Shown here one piece after another: positions 24,033 to 36,011 of a DNA stretch of 64,000 nt. A program made the translations under genes and the position numbers. The first letter of the stretch is position 1; every line of letters begins with the position of its first letter. Location of the stretch: the NCBI GenBank assembly GCA_007258455.2, contig VDFB02373365.1, forward strand, positions 224,715,201-224,779,200, in the 5' to 3' direction. Source of the DNA: Sequoia sempervirens (Eukaryota > Streptophyta > Pinopsida > Cupressales > Cupressaceae). The notes beneath the pieces were generated by a model. The model searched no databases, was not told the DNA's origin, and worked only from the letters and a program-made list of their open reading frames with translations.

Positions 24033-24180
24033 GATGGATGGTTGTAGTTGCATTCTAGAAGCAAATGTCTAAAGCACTAGACTTGCAAATTCAAACCTCC
24101 AGAATAACACTAGAACCCTTATATATTCAAATATCAATGGTTGACATTTTATTACTTACTAAATCACTCAAAGTCATGAC
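24033..24180 (+). repeat. Dispersed repeat, copy 1 of 3
   Basis: Starts GATGGATGGTTGTAGTTGCA and ends AAAGTCATGAC. A diverged copy lies 352 bp downstream and a partial one at 27738. Confidence 0.7.
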
Positions 24181-24384
24181 ACCCAAAATAATATTTTATC
24201 ATTGAATAGCTATCGGTTGTTGAAGGTCACTTAAGTTATGACTTAAGCATTTGGAGTCATTGTGGTGACTGACCCCTTGACCTAGGTGATTATCGATTCC
24301 ATGGAGTATCAAAGAATTTAATATCTCCTAAGTTTGGTGATAAATATTTGCTCACGAAAAATCAATGGTCCTAGATGAATTTTT

Positions 24385-24533
24385 GATGGACGACTGTAGT
24401 TATATTCTAGAAGAAAATGTCTAAAATAATAGACTTGTGAATTTAAACCTCCAAAATAATGTCAGAACCATTAGATTTTATAATATCAATGGTTTGATGT
24501 TTTATTATTTAGTAAGTCACTTAAAGTCATGAC
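24385..24533 (+). repeat. Dispersed repeat, copy 2 of 3
   Basis: Same order of blocks as 24033-24180 (ATTCTAGAAG, AATGTCTAAA, AAACCTCC, AAAGTCATGAC) with many substitutions. Confidence 0.7.
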
Positions 24534-24684
24534 TCGGTTTTTTTGAAATAATATAGTCACATCAAGTGGTGAATTAAATATTCAAGTGTTGAGTATTTGA
24601 TGTCTTCGTTCTATATATACTTCACCAACTTGATGTTCTTCATATAATTTATAATATATTTGGATTTTCTTTCTTTGTGATATT

Positions 24685-25263
24685 ATGGAGTCTTCATGGT
24701 GTGTTATGCTACCCAAATGTTTTTGGGAGAAAAGAAGCAACGATTCATATGATAGACAAAATTTGGGTATGGTTTTTACTATTCCTTGCATGTAGGTTGA
24801 GGAGGCTATAAGAATAATTATGGGTAGGGAATGGCTTCAAAACAACCCTCATGCTCTATTTTCTGAGGTAGCTTTTGTGTACTTGTCTAATTGCATGGAC
24901 ATTTTGTTTGGTAAATAGTTGGTGAAGACGTTGGAAATACATTATTTGTAGCCTTTTATTTACTCTCTTTCTTCATTGGAGTTGGCACTTGAGCTTTACA
25001 ATTTTAAAATTGGGTTAAAACCTGTTGGTGGAATCTTCCCCAAAATTGAACTAGTTGCTTCTATAGTGCAAGCTCTTTTCTTGGTTAATATGAGGTGTGG
25101 TATGGTGTATGATATGACTAATGAATCATTGCAGAGTCTAGAGTTTTGGAAGAAGGATTTGGGTGATTCCCTTTTCTTCTCTATTGTTGCTTTGTTCAAT
25201 TGGATTCACCTTTTTCTCAAACATTCGGTTGAGGGCCTCTGTTATTGTTACATAATTTTTTAA
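24685..25263 (+). pseudogene. Unknown 192-codon ORF interrupted only by three TAG codons
   Basis: A single frame runs from the ATG at 24685 to the TAA at 25261-25263. TAG occurs at 24793-24795, 24916-24918 and 24949-24951, all in contexts where CAG (Gln) or TGG (Trp) would keep the protein open; there is no frameshift. The product would be mixed hydrophobic and charged. A clear segment is AIRIIMGREWLQNNPHAL; the C-terminal half, from 24976 on, holds two hydrophobic stretches that may be membrane helices. I do not recognise the family. A recently inactivated coding sequence or a retroelement ORF are both possible. Confidence 0.45.
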
Positions 25264-25674
25264 TAATGAATTGTGTCTATATTTTATTGTATAGGCTACA
25301 ACTCTTGTAATGCTTTTTTTATGACTATATTTTTTGTCAAAATTAGTGGATTGTTGGCCAAGTTGGCTATGTACTTCATGGCTACTTAAGTTAAAATAAT
25401 TTTCGTAGATTCATTCTTGTGGATCCTTTCTACTTTGTTCAATATAAAAATGTGTCTTCAAGTATGGAAAGATATTTATATTTTTGTATGATTCAAGTTC
25501 AACATATAGTTTTGATCATAAGCAAGTGAAATTTATTGACTTATTAGTAGAAATTAATAATGATTAAGCTACAAAAATCCATTTAATGCCTCAAAGGACT
25601 CTACCTTTCATTTAATTCTCAATCTTTTTATTGATTTCTACATATCCACCAGATAGTCTTTCATTGAAGAAAAT

Positions 25675-25980
25675 GTGGTTGCGGTACTATGAATTAATGT
25701 CATACGTACTTTGGAAATCTTTAAAAGATTCAAAATTATGCTCCTCTTCTAATCCCAAGTGAGAAAAATGTTTAATTTGATAACTTGATACTAAAAATGG
25801 CAGAAAGTGTGGCATGTGGCACATGCTTTCTTTTTATCGATTTCCGTCTTTTTATCAATTTCCTCATATCTGTTGAATTTTCTTTAATTGAACAAAGTGT
25901 GGTTGCGATACCATAGATTAATGCCATATGTACATCTGAAGTGAGTGATTGGATAACTTGATAGTGAAAACTACATGACA
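25675..25980 (+). repeat. Two-copy diverged tandem duplication, period ~224 bp
   Basis: GTGGTTGCGGTACTATGAAT at 25675 returns as GTGGTTGCGATACCATAGAT at 25899, followed in both by ATTAATG(T/C)CATA(C/T)GTAC and later by GATAACTTGATA. Confidence 0.65.
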
Positions 25981-26767
25981 TATGTTGTAGATGATGATAT
26001 CCTTAATCCAGTGATCAATTGAAATAATATTTGTAATGATTTCATATCATTTGAGTGGTGATTTTGAAAAAAAAGAAGCTTGAGGTACAATGTGCATGTA
26101 GCCAAACGTCAATCAAAATAAACATTGTAAATGTAAGACTTAAGTTACATGATTAAGTTGGTTACTTAGTTTGTGTGATTATACCTCACACAACTCATGA
26201 GTAAATAGGGATCAAGCTGGTGGCCCATAAATAGGGATAGTGAGCACAACTAAAATCATTCATAGAAGGCTAAAGGCTTTACTATTGAGTGCAATGTTTT
26301 GAATTCTCATAAAGGTTTTCATTTTGCAAGGTTAATAAGGAAGAAGCTTAGAAGACGATGTGGTATTATTGGGGATACTCTAAAATTCTCTTGCCTCCAA
26401 TTATATAGTTATAGAGTAAAAATCCAATTTCCTGCAAGTTTAGAATGGCTGGAATCGGGAAGAAGTTGGTCTAGTTCATTTGACTTCTCAGACAATTTTT
26501 GAACCAGGATGAGGAGCTCTAATGGAGATAAGTGCTTTCATAGAGATTATTCCCACATAAGTATTTTAATCTTTTTTTCATTCAAATCCAATGACTTCTC
26601 ATACTCCATTTTGACAGAGGCCCTCAAAGAGGATTTGTAGACTTTTAGACTCATTGTGTGCTATCCCGATGCATGGATGTTGAATGAAGATGGTAGTAGA
26701 AAATTTACTACCCCTTATCTTTTGCATGATTCTAGTTGATAAACAGCATGGTAGGCAAGCCCTATGG

Positions 26768-26948
26768 ATTCTCAAATTTATTTGTCTGGCAATATGGTTT
26801 GGATCCTATAGCTGCCACTACCAACTTGGAATCAATTGTATCATTTTGGGTTGTTTTGGTGAATCAAATTAAGCATATTATAAATGTAGAAGCATATTCA
26901 AGATCCCAAGATCCAAACCATGGTCAACAAGCCTCATGATTTGAGAAT
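26768..26948. repeat. Two-part inverted repeat
   Basis: ATTCTCAAAT (26768-26777) pairs with ATTTGAGAAT (26939-26948), and ATGGTTTGGATC (26794-26805) pairs with GATCCAAACCAT (26910-26921). The arms are in nested order with similar spacing, so a stem with an internal loop is possible. Confidence 0.45.
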
Positions 26949-27737
26949 ATGGTATAAGAAATGCTCTTCCATTGTCACTAGTAGCAACTTGCAATCAAGT
27001 TTCTAATGTAAAGTCAAAAGTGACATGTACCATTTATACAAAGCAATAACTTGCATGCTCTACTCATCTTTAAAAATCCATTTAATAATGTAACATTGTA
27101 ATTCATTTGTAATAAAATAAATGGTTGTCTTATTCTTTGGTATTCATTTACAGTAAAGAATTACTTTGTGTTTTTAGTGTCTATTCAAATTATACAAGTA
27201 ATTATACAATTAATGTAAATGGAATGAAATATTTAATAAAATTAGAAAAATTGGATTTTTTTCCTTTAAGATATTATGTATTATCTATTTATGAAATATT
27301 TTCATGCATATTTAAAACATAAAGCAATACAAATAAAAAAATAAAGTTATCATCAAATTGACAAAAAGCATAAGGAACACTAAAAGTTGTCACTCTTGCT
27401 AGGGTTTTCCCAAATGTTATTGATTTCTAATTTGTCGTTGACCTACTCCCCCGATTCCTGGTATCGTTATTCATTTTATTAAGTCCTTTGCAACATTAAG
27501 TTATTGGCCTCTTGGCCTTGATGTCAATCAATTTCTTGCTTTTAAAGGAATTCCTTGAGTTTACAAGATGCTTAAGTAGATCTATATCTGACTTACAGAA
27601 CCACATAATGGACATGTGGACTCATCTCGATGACTCCATTATGATTGTGAATCCTAGCACCACTAAAGTTTAATACAAATTTAAAACACATGTTTATTTT
27701 TGATATCATAAATTGCGCAATTGTTCGATAAACATTT

Positions 27738-27850
27738 GATGGATGGTTGTAGTCGCATTCCAGAATGAAATGCACATAGCACTAGGCTTGTGAACTCAAA
27801 CCTCTAGAATCATCCTATAATCGTTAGGTTTACAAAGATCAACAGTTGAG
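27738..27850 (+). repeat. Dispersed repeat, copy 3 of 3 (partial)
   Basis: Starts GATGGATGGTTGTAGTCGCA, keeps the AAACCTCTAGAAT block, and loses similarity before the AAAGTCATGAC end. Confidence 0.6.
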
Positions 27851-28170
27851 ATTTTTTTTGAGAATTTATTTCTAAGTGTCATTACAAAATTGTAATGTAC
27901 TAATTGTGTAGTCTAGAGGCAACACATTGACGTTTCATTCACTTTAATATTAAAAAAAGTGTGAAATTTCTATTGCTAAGTGATTTTATTTTTAAGTGAG
28001 AGAGTTAGCACACATGGAGATTTTAGATTGCTCATTGTAGTGGAAAATTTTAGGTTCCAACAAATTTACAAAGCTAGTCCATACCTGTCAGTATTAATAT
28101 TTTCATGAATCAAAATACGGGAAAGTGAAAGAAAAAATTCTTATGTTTCATCATTTCTTGAATTCTTATT

Positions 28171-29450
28171 TTGTCAAACTTTTGGTTTAGGGTTGAGAAC
28201 TTGAGAGACTTGAGGAAAATTAAGGAGGAATTAAGAGGGCTTTCACATTGTATAAGCATTTCCACCACCACAAGAACACTAGTTGTTGGGAAAGGAAAAG
28301 AAAAATTGGGTAGAAAAATATATTATGTTGGATTGCTTAGAAACTTAGGTTTTACTGATAAATAACATGATATTTATGATCCTGATATCTATGGTAGGAT
28401 TACCTCAAAACTTAGATTTTCATGTGGCAATAAGGATGCAAAGGAAATGCAACTTACCAATTTCAATGCATCATGGGTACTTGGATTAGGGTGCATGATG
28501 TTACATGAGTTTTTCCCTTGCCTAGAATTTATCATGATCTATGCCCACAATTATGATGATAACAAAAGAGTAATTGCTAATATAGATAGAAAAGAAGAAA
28601 TGTTATCCATTAATGCAGAATAATTTGGAAAAGTGTTGGGGTTTAGAACATAAGAATTTGGAAATGTCCACATTGACCTAGAAAAGCTTGCTAGTGATTA
28701 TCAAGCAGTGGATGTAAGGGAAAAATATTCTTTCCTAAATAAAATAGTTCAAGATACCAAAGAAAGAAAAAATTGAAAGGTAATCATAAGCATCCTTATG
28801 ATTTTGAAATTTTTAGACCATGGGTTTAGGATACTATTTCCATGCTAGTATTTTCCTCAAACTTGATAGCAATCTAGAAGTGGGTGCAAGCCTCCTTGAA
28901 ATGGTATGGAATATCCATTATGTTGAAAAACATGTCAAATATAACTATCTTGAGCATATTGTTGAATCCATGCATAAACAATTTTTAATGATTAAAGGAG
29001 GTTCCACGAAGACATTTAGGTTCACAACCTATTTGTGCTACTTTTTTCTATTCAAATTTAGTGGGATGTTTCAGACCAACAAGCTTCAAATTCAGCCCAT
29101 ACGAATCCTGAGGAAAAAAATGTCTCAAGTATATGATTGAAAAACTAAGATAAGGATGCATGATTCTTAAAGGAACTACAATCATTTTGTAGACTACTTT
29201 TTGGCTCTATTGTATCAAGCAATTACAAATACTCTAATGCCTAGGTTTCCTATGTCTTGTAGAAATTAGATTCAACTAGGAAAAGAAATAAAATTGGTTG
29301 ATTGATACTTAATGGAAGAATATACTGTGCTAAGATTTAATGGATTAGGAGTAAAGCCATACAAACTTCCAATTCATGTGAAATAAAAGGTTTTTTGCAT
29401 TGGAATATGTAAGGCAGATGGAGAGTACTAATGAAGAATACTTTCTCAGT
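28171..29450 (+). pseudogene. Broken ORF of an unknown retroelement-associated family, plus-strand copy
   Basis: About 430 codons can be followed. One frame runs from 28171 to about 28770 with TAA stops at 28363, 28621 and near 28651, where CAA is likely. It then shifts to the frame holding the uninterrupted stretch 28820-29140, and further pieces follow to about 29450. Recognisable segments are TSKLRFSCGNKDAKEMQLTN, WVLGLGCMMLHEFFPCLEF and, near the end, YTVLRFNGLGVKPYKLPIHV. The last one resembles DWFMGFYFKFIRC...GKPFQLPI in the minus-strand remnant that ends at 32434, so both seem to belong to one family. No standard domain was recognised. Proteins of this kind occur beside Ty3/gypsy elements in plants, as far as I recall. 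Confidence 0.5.
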
Positions 29451-29799
29451 CAGCAGAAGAAGAGCTTATTTCCTTCTTTACCTTTTTCATGTGGAGGGTT
29501 CACATTAGAGAGAAAAGAATTTAGTAGGTGGCAAGCTCAATTTTTGGAGTTTTGACTAGTCTTGCTACTTGAGCTCTAAAGCCTGTTTGGTTTGTTCCTC
29601 AGTGAGTATTGCTTCATTAGGTAAAAATGGAGAAGGAAAACCCAATTGAATCGAAGCTCTAAAATCCTCTCATTTTTTTGACCTTCTTGGTTAGTGCCAA
29701 CTAACAGTTCTTGCTCCTCTGGCTGACCTAGTTGCACATGATGAAATCATTTACCTTCTTGGAAGTTGTTAGAATCAATCTAAAATCCTAATGTTTTCT

Positions 29800-32434
29800 A
29801 GAGCCTGCTCAGTCACCTTATACAACTTGGTTATTAAATTACCTAGCTCAATAGATCGGGGGTGACTGTATTCAGAATTTGGTCGACTACTAGGCCAACC
29901 TTTGCATTTAACTCCTGTGTGTCAGCTATAAATCTTAGAGCTAGCTTCAGGGTCATCATCGCAACCTTGATTATTTCCCAATGGGAAAAGAGCAATGTTT
30001 GTACCACTATGAAGAGTTCATACCTTCTTTCCATAGTCAATTCTTGTTGGAATTGAGATTCCTTAACCTTTATTTCCTCCTTCAATTGATCAACCTCTAT
30101 TCAAGCCTATTGAAGCTTCTTTGTTGCTAAAGATTGGGCATTAGTTAGCTTTCCTTACATCTCATTCCTTTCCTTTTTGAATTGCTTGTTTAGCTTCTTA
30201 ATTTGATTTGCTGCTTTGGACCATTTCTCTTATATTTCCTATAATTTTGTACATCTATCATCCTATCATCCCAAAATGTTGATGAACTCCTTTTACTTCT
30301 ACTGCCATTCCTCTACAACCTTCTACATTTAGTCCTTTACATATTTTGTTACCTTGCACTCAATCTCAACCTCACATGTCATATTTTCCACCTCAGATAA
30401 AAGTTGATCCTTTTCAATTTGAGTGGCCTGAAGTGATATGGAAACTTCTCCTTGCATATCTTATGCTCGCCTTAGGAGGGAAATCTCCACATCCTTTTCT
30501 TTTATCTCCATCTAGTGCTTGTCAATTATGGATGTTATATCTACCAACTCTACCTCCCACTTCCTCAATTTCTTCTCTATCTTCATTTAATCAACATATA
30601 TGACCTTTTTCATGGCTTTGGAAAGGCCTATTTTATCATGGGGAAGCACTTCACCCAGTTCCATGCCCATGGTCTAGATCTCATAGTCTTCATATTTCAT
30701 CTCTCCTTCTGGCTTGGAGACTAGTGGCTTCATATCTGAAATCATTAGGGACCTTCGTTCTTCATCAAAACATGCCTCCAACCTCAAGGTCGTTGGAGCC
30801 ACAACAACCTTTTCCAATTGCTTCTATTTCCTCTCCCTCCAAGCCTTTCTGGTTAATTCAATTTGGATCTAAAAACTTTGTGGGGACTCGATGCTTTGTG
30901 CAGCAATGGGAACACTAGTAGTGAGGCCATAAAGAGTGGCATGGGGTGTGCTTCTGGATGCTTGGGATTGGGGAGAGGAAAAGGGAAAAGCATCAATGAG
31001 AAGGGTGGAATTCCTTGCAAATATTGTGTGGAATGTGGAGTACTCATTGGGGTAAGGGGTGCAATAGTTAAAAATAGGGGCATAGGCCTAGTAGCAGGAA
31101 ATGGTGATGAAACCTATAACATTTGTGTCTCTAAAAATGAAACCTAGGCCTCAGATAAAGAGATTAAAATGTCAATTGCAATTGTGGTGGAATATGCATG
31201 TTTGACATGCATGGCTTCTATATGAGGCTCATTAGTAAATACAAAAGGGTGTGTGTCAAGGATGAGTAGGTCAAAATCGATCGATGGAGGATTTTGCTTT
31301 GTGGATGGGAGGCTTATAGATACTAATGAAGTAGTGGAAGAAAGAATAATAGGTGCAAAACTTACCTAAACTATAGGGGTTGAAGATGCTTGTGGAGTGA
31401 AATCCACCTCTTCACCAAGTCCTTGTTCGAGGATCCTTGTATGTCCAAGTCTTGGATTCTCCCTCTCTTTACAAAAGGCACACTAGTTGCTCTAGACCCT
31501 TTGATAGCCGACCTTGATGAACCTTAGGTTCCTTGGACTTCCAAAGAATTCCTTGTGGATCACTTAGTCTATCTCACTCTTGTCAGAATGTTGGTAGAAG
31601 AGGAGACTCGTGGCTCCTTTTTCTGCCATACTTCTTTTTCCTTCCCCTTTCTAGTTTTTCCATCTAGGGTGGTGAGTCAAAACCTTGGACATTTTCTTGT
31701 TCAGAGTCCTGATTAGATTCCTGATCTAAATCAGACTCAACCTCTCTATCATAAATATATTCAAATTATTTGTCTGTAGAGATGGCTCCACACAAGGGGT
31801 CTATTTAGCTGATCTCTTGCAAATATCTCTATAGGTTAGCCACTTTCATTTCAGACCACCCCTTCTTCCTTAGTTGTTGTTTGAAGGACTTATCCATCAA
31901 AAATATTGGGTTGAATTTTTCCATGATATGGTAGAAAGCGAGCCATGGAGACTGCACAAATGGTATAGCATCCAAGTCAAAATAGGTGCCTTCATTTCCA
32001 TCAATTGGATTAAGTATTTCTTCCCATTACAATTGTGGCTCATGTCAAAAATATAGGTGCCCTTCCATATTATACTTCCATTTATCACAAATAAGCCTAA
32101 GGCTAAGATAGGCCAATTGTCTCTAGTCAATAAATGTTGTTCCTCTCTCTTTACAAGCATCACTTTGCTTTTACCAATAGTGAGAGGGATTTCATGAAAA
32201 AAATTCATTTTCTTCTTGGTATTGTAGTCATAATACATAATTGATAATTGTCAATGTATTTCCAGGCCAAGTGTCTTGGCCATTACAAAATTGGAAGTTG
32301 AAAAGGTTTACCTATAAACCTATCACATCTGATGAATTTAAAATAGAAGCCCATGAACCAGTCAAGTGGGGTCACATGTTTCCTCATCCACTCTAGATCC
32401 TCAATAGGAAACCTTCGCAAAGGTTGTTGGGATA
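29800..32434 (-). pseudogene. Broken ORF of the same unknown family, C-terminal part
   Basis: Reading leftward from 32434: a globular part that includes IEDLEWMRKHVTPLDWFMGF, FQLPI and the uninterrupted stretch 32238-31897 (NWPILALGLFVINGS and others). Then comes a low-complexity acidic and Ser/Pro-rich part with many stops (31.7-30.8 kb), then a coiled-coil-like part (30085-29843, uninterrupted). The N-terminal side is cut at 32434 by LTR element A and resumes at 38821 in the same frame. Function unknown. Confidence 0.5.
32430..32434. repeat. Element A target-site duplication, left (GGATA)
   Basis: Pairs with AGATA at 38821-38825, one mismatch in five. Supported by the reading frame that is restored when element A and one copy are removed. 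Confidence 0.7.
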
Positions 32435-32798
32435 TGAACCAAATATTTTTGGGATGTTGTGGGGCTCTCTTACACTTCTAGGGTTTTTCATCTAAAAGGA
32501 GAGAGGTACCAAAAATATTAATGGCTCACTCAAGAATAAGCCCTTGAGATTACAATGCAAATAAGATTGAAATATGTCAAAGGGGAATGTCCTAGATGCT
32601 AAAAACTGATAAAAGAGATTAACTACTAATGCAAAACTAAGAAAATGAAAAATGTTTGAAAACATGTGATATGCAAAATGACCTAGAAATGTAAACAAAC
32701 TGTAACAAAAAGTTATGAAATTAAAAGTGTGCACCTAGAAATTGGAAAGCGATGGAAAGAAGCTCTAAAATCCAAAGAATTCATTGTTGAAGCCAACT

Positions 32799-32949
32799 AG
32801 TACTCATACACCAAGTTGGGTGACTTAGTCCTATTTCAGGAAGATTCTGCCATAACAAGTTTTGGACAACTAGGTACTCGGAACTACAAAAATCCTTGTT
32901 CAGGCCTAGTAGTGGGACTCATACACCACTAATGGTGTATCAGTCCACT
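32799..32949. repeat. Palindrome pair (U5 of element A 3' LTR)
   Basis: Two imperfect palindromes start at 32799 and 32911 (112 bp apart). The second has arms AGTGGGACTCATACACCA and TGGTGTATCAGTCCACT, pairing at 16 of 17 positions with one bulged G. Confidence 0.8.
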
Positions 32950-33460
32950 TCAGGATTTCTAGAAATTTAAAATGGAATTTGTAGCTCCTGATCTGCACTT
33001 CTACTCTTAACAGGTTTCCGGATCTAAAACTACAAAATTTGACCTATAGGTGTTCTCCAAGCATCTTTTAGGGCTTTGACAACTTTGAATAACTTTTACA
33101 ATTTGTTGATAATTATTCCAACCTTTCTCTTTGACAAATATGAAAACTAGACTTGCAAAACACATGCAAAGAGGGGGGAAAATTGTTGAGGGTTAGTGAA
33201 TAGGGGTTGGCCTTGGTCAAACCCTGGTTTGGTAATTAAACCCTTGAAAATGAAATGAAATATGAAAAGAGAATGATGGATGAACAAAACCAATGCTACA
33301 ACTCACCAAACCCTTGAAGTATAATTTTGAAGACATGCAAGTAGAATCTTCAATGGATGTAGACTTGAGAATGCTTGAAATGCCTAGAATGCTTAAGTGA
33401 ATGACTAATTAATTTCTTGAATAACTAGGAAAATTGAGGAGGATGAAATGAGAGGAAAAA

Positions 33461-33473
33461 CCCTATATTTATA
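33461..33473 (-). promoter_or_regulatory. LTR TATA box (TATAAATATAGGG)
   Basis: The same sequence is found in the other LTR of element A at 38473-38485. It would place the transcription start of element A about 30 bases to its left. Confidence 0.6.
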
Positions 33474-33580
33474 CACAATTATGCAATAATTCCTAAAAAT
33501 ACCATATCACAAGCTGACCTCAGGTCTTAGAAAATAATAACTCACTAGAAATTTGAAATTATTTTGATTTTGTGCCAAAG

Positions 33581-33614
33581 GGGACTCATTCGCTCCTAGT
33601 GGTGAATGGGTCCC
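33581..33614. repeat. Palindrome (U3 of element A 3' LTR)
   Basis: Arms GGGACTCATTCGCTCC and GGTGAATGGGTCCC. Confidence 0.75.
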
Positions 33615-34063
33615 ATTTAGGCATTTTAAGTGGGTTTCAGAAATTAGATGTATTAATTGATTTTTATCAGGATTATTTTCAAAAATACACTTAAGGCCTG
33701 TAAGTGTAAAATGAGGCCAATTAAAGCATAAGAAAGGGTCAAATTATTGATAACAAGCCTAGAAAAGTGTAAAATTTTGTTACAACACTTTACAACACTT
33801 TGAAATAAGGCTTCATAAGTGATAAAAGGAGGTTATTTAAGTGAAATATATTAATAAGACCCTAGAAAAGTGTGAAAGTGTGTTACAAAACTTCACAACA
33901 CTTTTACAAGGCATCATAAAATTCTTATTAATTCAAGAGAGTCCAAGACCTAATGTGAATGTGTTGACCACATTACAACACAAAATCAAGAAAATACTAA
34001 GCGAACATCAACAAGGACTCAAATGAGCATGAAAATGTTCAAAGATACATTTTTTACGCTACA

Positions 34064-34083
34064 TTTAGCCCCCACTTTAGTGA
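34064..34083 (-). promoter_or_regulatory. Element A polypurine tract
   Basis: On the minus strand ACTAAAGTGGGGGCTAAA directly precedes the 3' LTR. Element B has the same sequence before its 3' LTR at 52308. It would prime plus-strand DNA synthesis. Confidence 0.75.
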
Positions 34084-36011
34084 GAGGATGAACCTGCTTC
34101 AAACTCACACTAAAGTAGCTAAACATGCACATCAAGAGGGATCCAAGTGCACCCATGATGGCAAGATAATACAACAATAATCAAGAGGGGTGATCAAGCC
34201 CCCAGGATCGAGATCCTATTGGAAAACCAAAAATTAGCACAAAGAAACACACATGAAAATGATGTCAAGAGTGAAAGGGAGAAAAGGAAAGAGAGAATTA
34301 GATCAAGCTTTAATCATTTTTCCATCCCATTGTGGATTAGATCTAGGCTATTTGTCTGAAAAATGCATACTTACTCTGAGGCGATGGAACTCATGATTGT
34401 TCATCGAGTAAGAAGTCTTAGAAGGTTAGAAACGTAAACTCATGGATGGTATGCACTTATACACACACAAGTGTATATGGGGAAATTCATGCCTCAGAAT
34501 GGGCTTCCCACTCAACCATACCAAAGTTATACCTCCTAATAACTTTAATAAGGCACCATAAAAGAAAAATGGTCTTTTCGAGCTTCATGAGGTAAGAAAA
34601 ACTTTGTATGCTTGGAGCTCATGAAAAAACACGATGGCTTTATAGGCATGCAAGCTATGTTATTAAAGGTGGCCATATAACAAATGCAAAATTCAACATG
34701 CAAATGATTTCCAAAGGATTCTTTCTTAGTTCATGCGAGGTCTTTAACTTAGGGAACATTGTGTCTAATGTCTCCACGAGAGGACCAATCAAAGAATAGA
34801 AAATTCCTCAACTTAGGGGATGCAGTGTGTTGCATCAAGCCACTAAGAGGAATGCAATATGCTAAGGTAGATCATGATCATGAAGGAAACTGAACACCCA
34901 ATTTCATTCACAAAGTGACAAAATGCATTGTATGAAGTAAGAAGGCTACACTAAGAACCAAGAAAAGGAAAAAAAAAAAAAGAGCAAAAGAATACTGCCA
35001 ATGTATGTCCCCACTTTAAAGGAATTTCTACACACCATATTGTGAGCAATTACTTTAAAGTAGCAAATGAAAAATGTAAACAAGAAAGAAAGACATGAGA
35101 ACCAACTTGGAAAGCCCTATGCTAATTCATATGTTTTTCGAGTAAGGGTACATCATGTGAAGGAAAGGAGAAAGAAAAGGAAGGGGTTGCCCCAAAATGC
35201 AAACACCAAACACATAAGGGATTTATCAATTTGGGGTTAGTATGTTCTTTTTGCAATGTTGTTAGAGAGCTCGAAATTGTCATCATCCCCCAAATACATA
35301 GAACTAGAAGAATGACACAAAGAGAGTGTTAACAAAGAAAAATCTTGTGGGTCAACTTGGAAAAGACATAGGGTGTCTTGACGCTTATCGTCATCCCCAA
35401 AAGGAAAACACAAGACAAATGAAAAAAACAAGGTGAAAGAAAAAAGAAAAATCTTTTGGGTCAATATGAAGGATACATGAATGTCTCAATGCCTTGCATC
35501 ATCCCCAAAAGGAAAACACAAGAAAAAGACAAAAGAAAATCCTTTTAGGTCAACATGAAAGAGACATGAATTTCTCGATTCCTTGCATCATCCCCAAAAG
35601 GAAAACATAAGCAAAAAAGAAAAAGACAAAAAGGTGAAAGTGATGTATGACATAGAGAAGAATGAAGGTACAAAGAGAGAGAACATCAAAAATAACATCA
35701 TAGGGGATCACATTACACACATTCAAACACACAAAAGAAAAATAAGAAAAATAAATGCAAAAGACTAGTAAGGAACATGCGAGTCAACTGTCGAGCTAGT
35801 CATCTACCTCCCAATCTCAGTTTGTATAAGCGGAAGGTGAATAACACAACTAAGGGACATTGGAAAATACATTACTAGGACAAGGCTAGCAACTTCTTTC
35901 CCCCATTGGTTGCAAGGAAAGAATGAGTCGAGGTAGGTGATGGGAAAGGTCATGTAATAGTGAGAAGGGAATTTTCTACAACTATGACATGACAAGGAGT
36001 TGGAGAGTGTT
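34084..36011 (-). other. Element A interior, non-coding 3' half
   Basis: No conserved frame. It aligns in reverse orientation with 50397-52290 of element B. Contains the tandem repeat at 35340-35615. Confidence 0.55.
35340..35615 (-). repeat. Three-copy ~90-108 bp tandem repeat in element A
   Basis: CATCCCCAAAAGGAAAACA recurs at 35392, 35500 and 35589, each preceded by a GTCAA...GACAT...GTCTC-like block. Element B has two copies of the same unit (near 50849 and 50944). Confidence 0.75.

Larger units (their letters stand above)
25981..28170. other. Non-coding interval with small repeats
   Basis: No supportable gene. It holds a two-part inverted repeat (26768-26948) and a partial third copy of the dispersed repeat (27738-27850). 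Short frames have no domain. Confidence 0.4.
32435..34063 (-). repeat. Element A 3' LTR
   Basis: 1629 bp, TG at the left end and CA at the right end on the plus strand. It contains a TATA box (minus strand, 33461-33473) and palindromes at 32799, 32911 and 33581. About 265 bp (33.67-33.94 kb), with an internal ~105-bp tandem pair, are absent from the other LTR. Confidence 0.85.
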
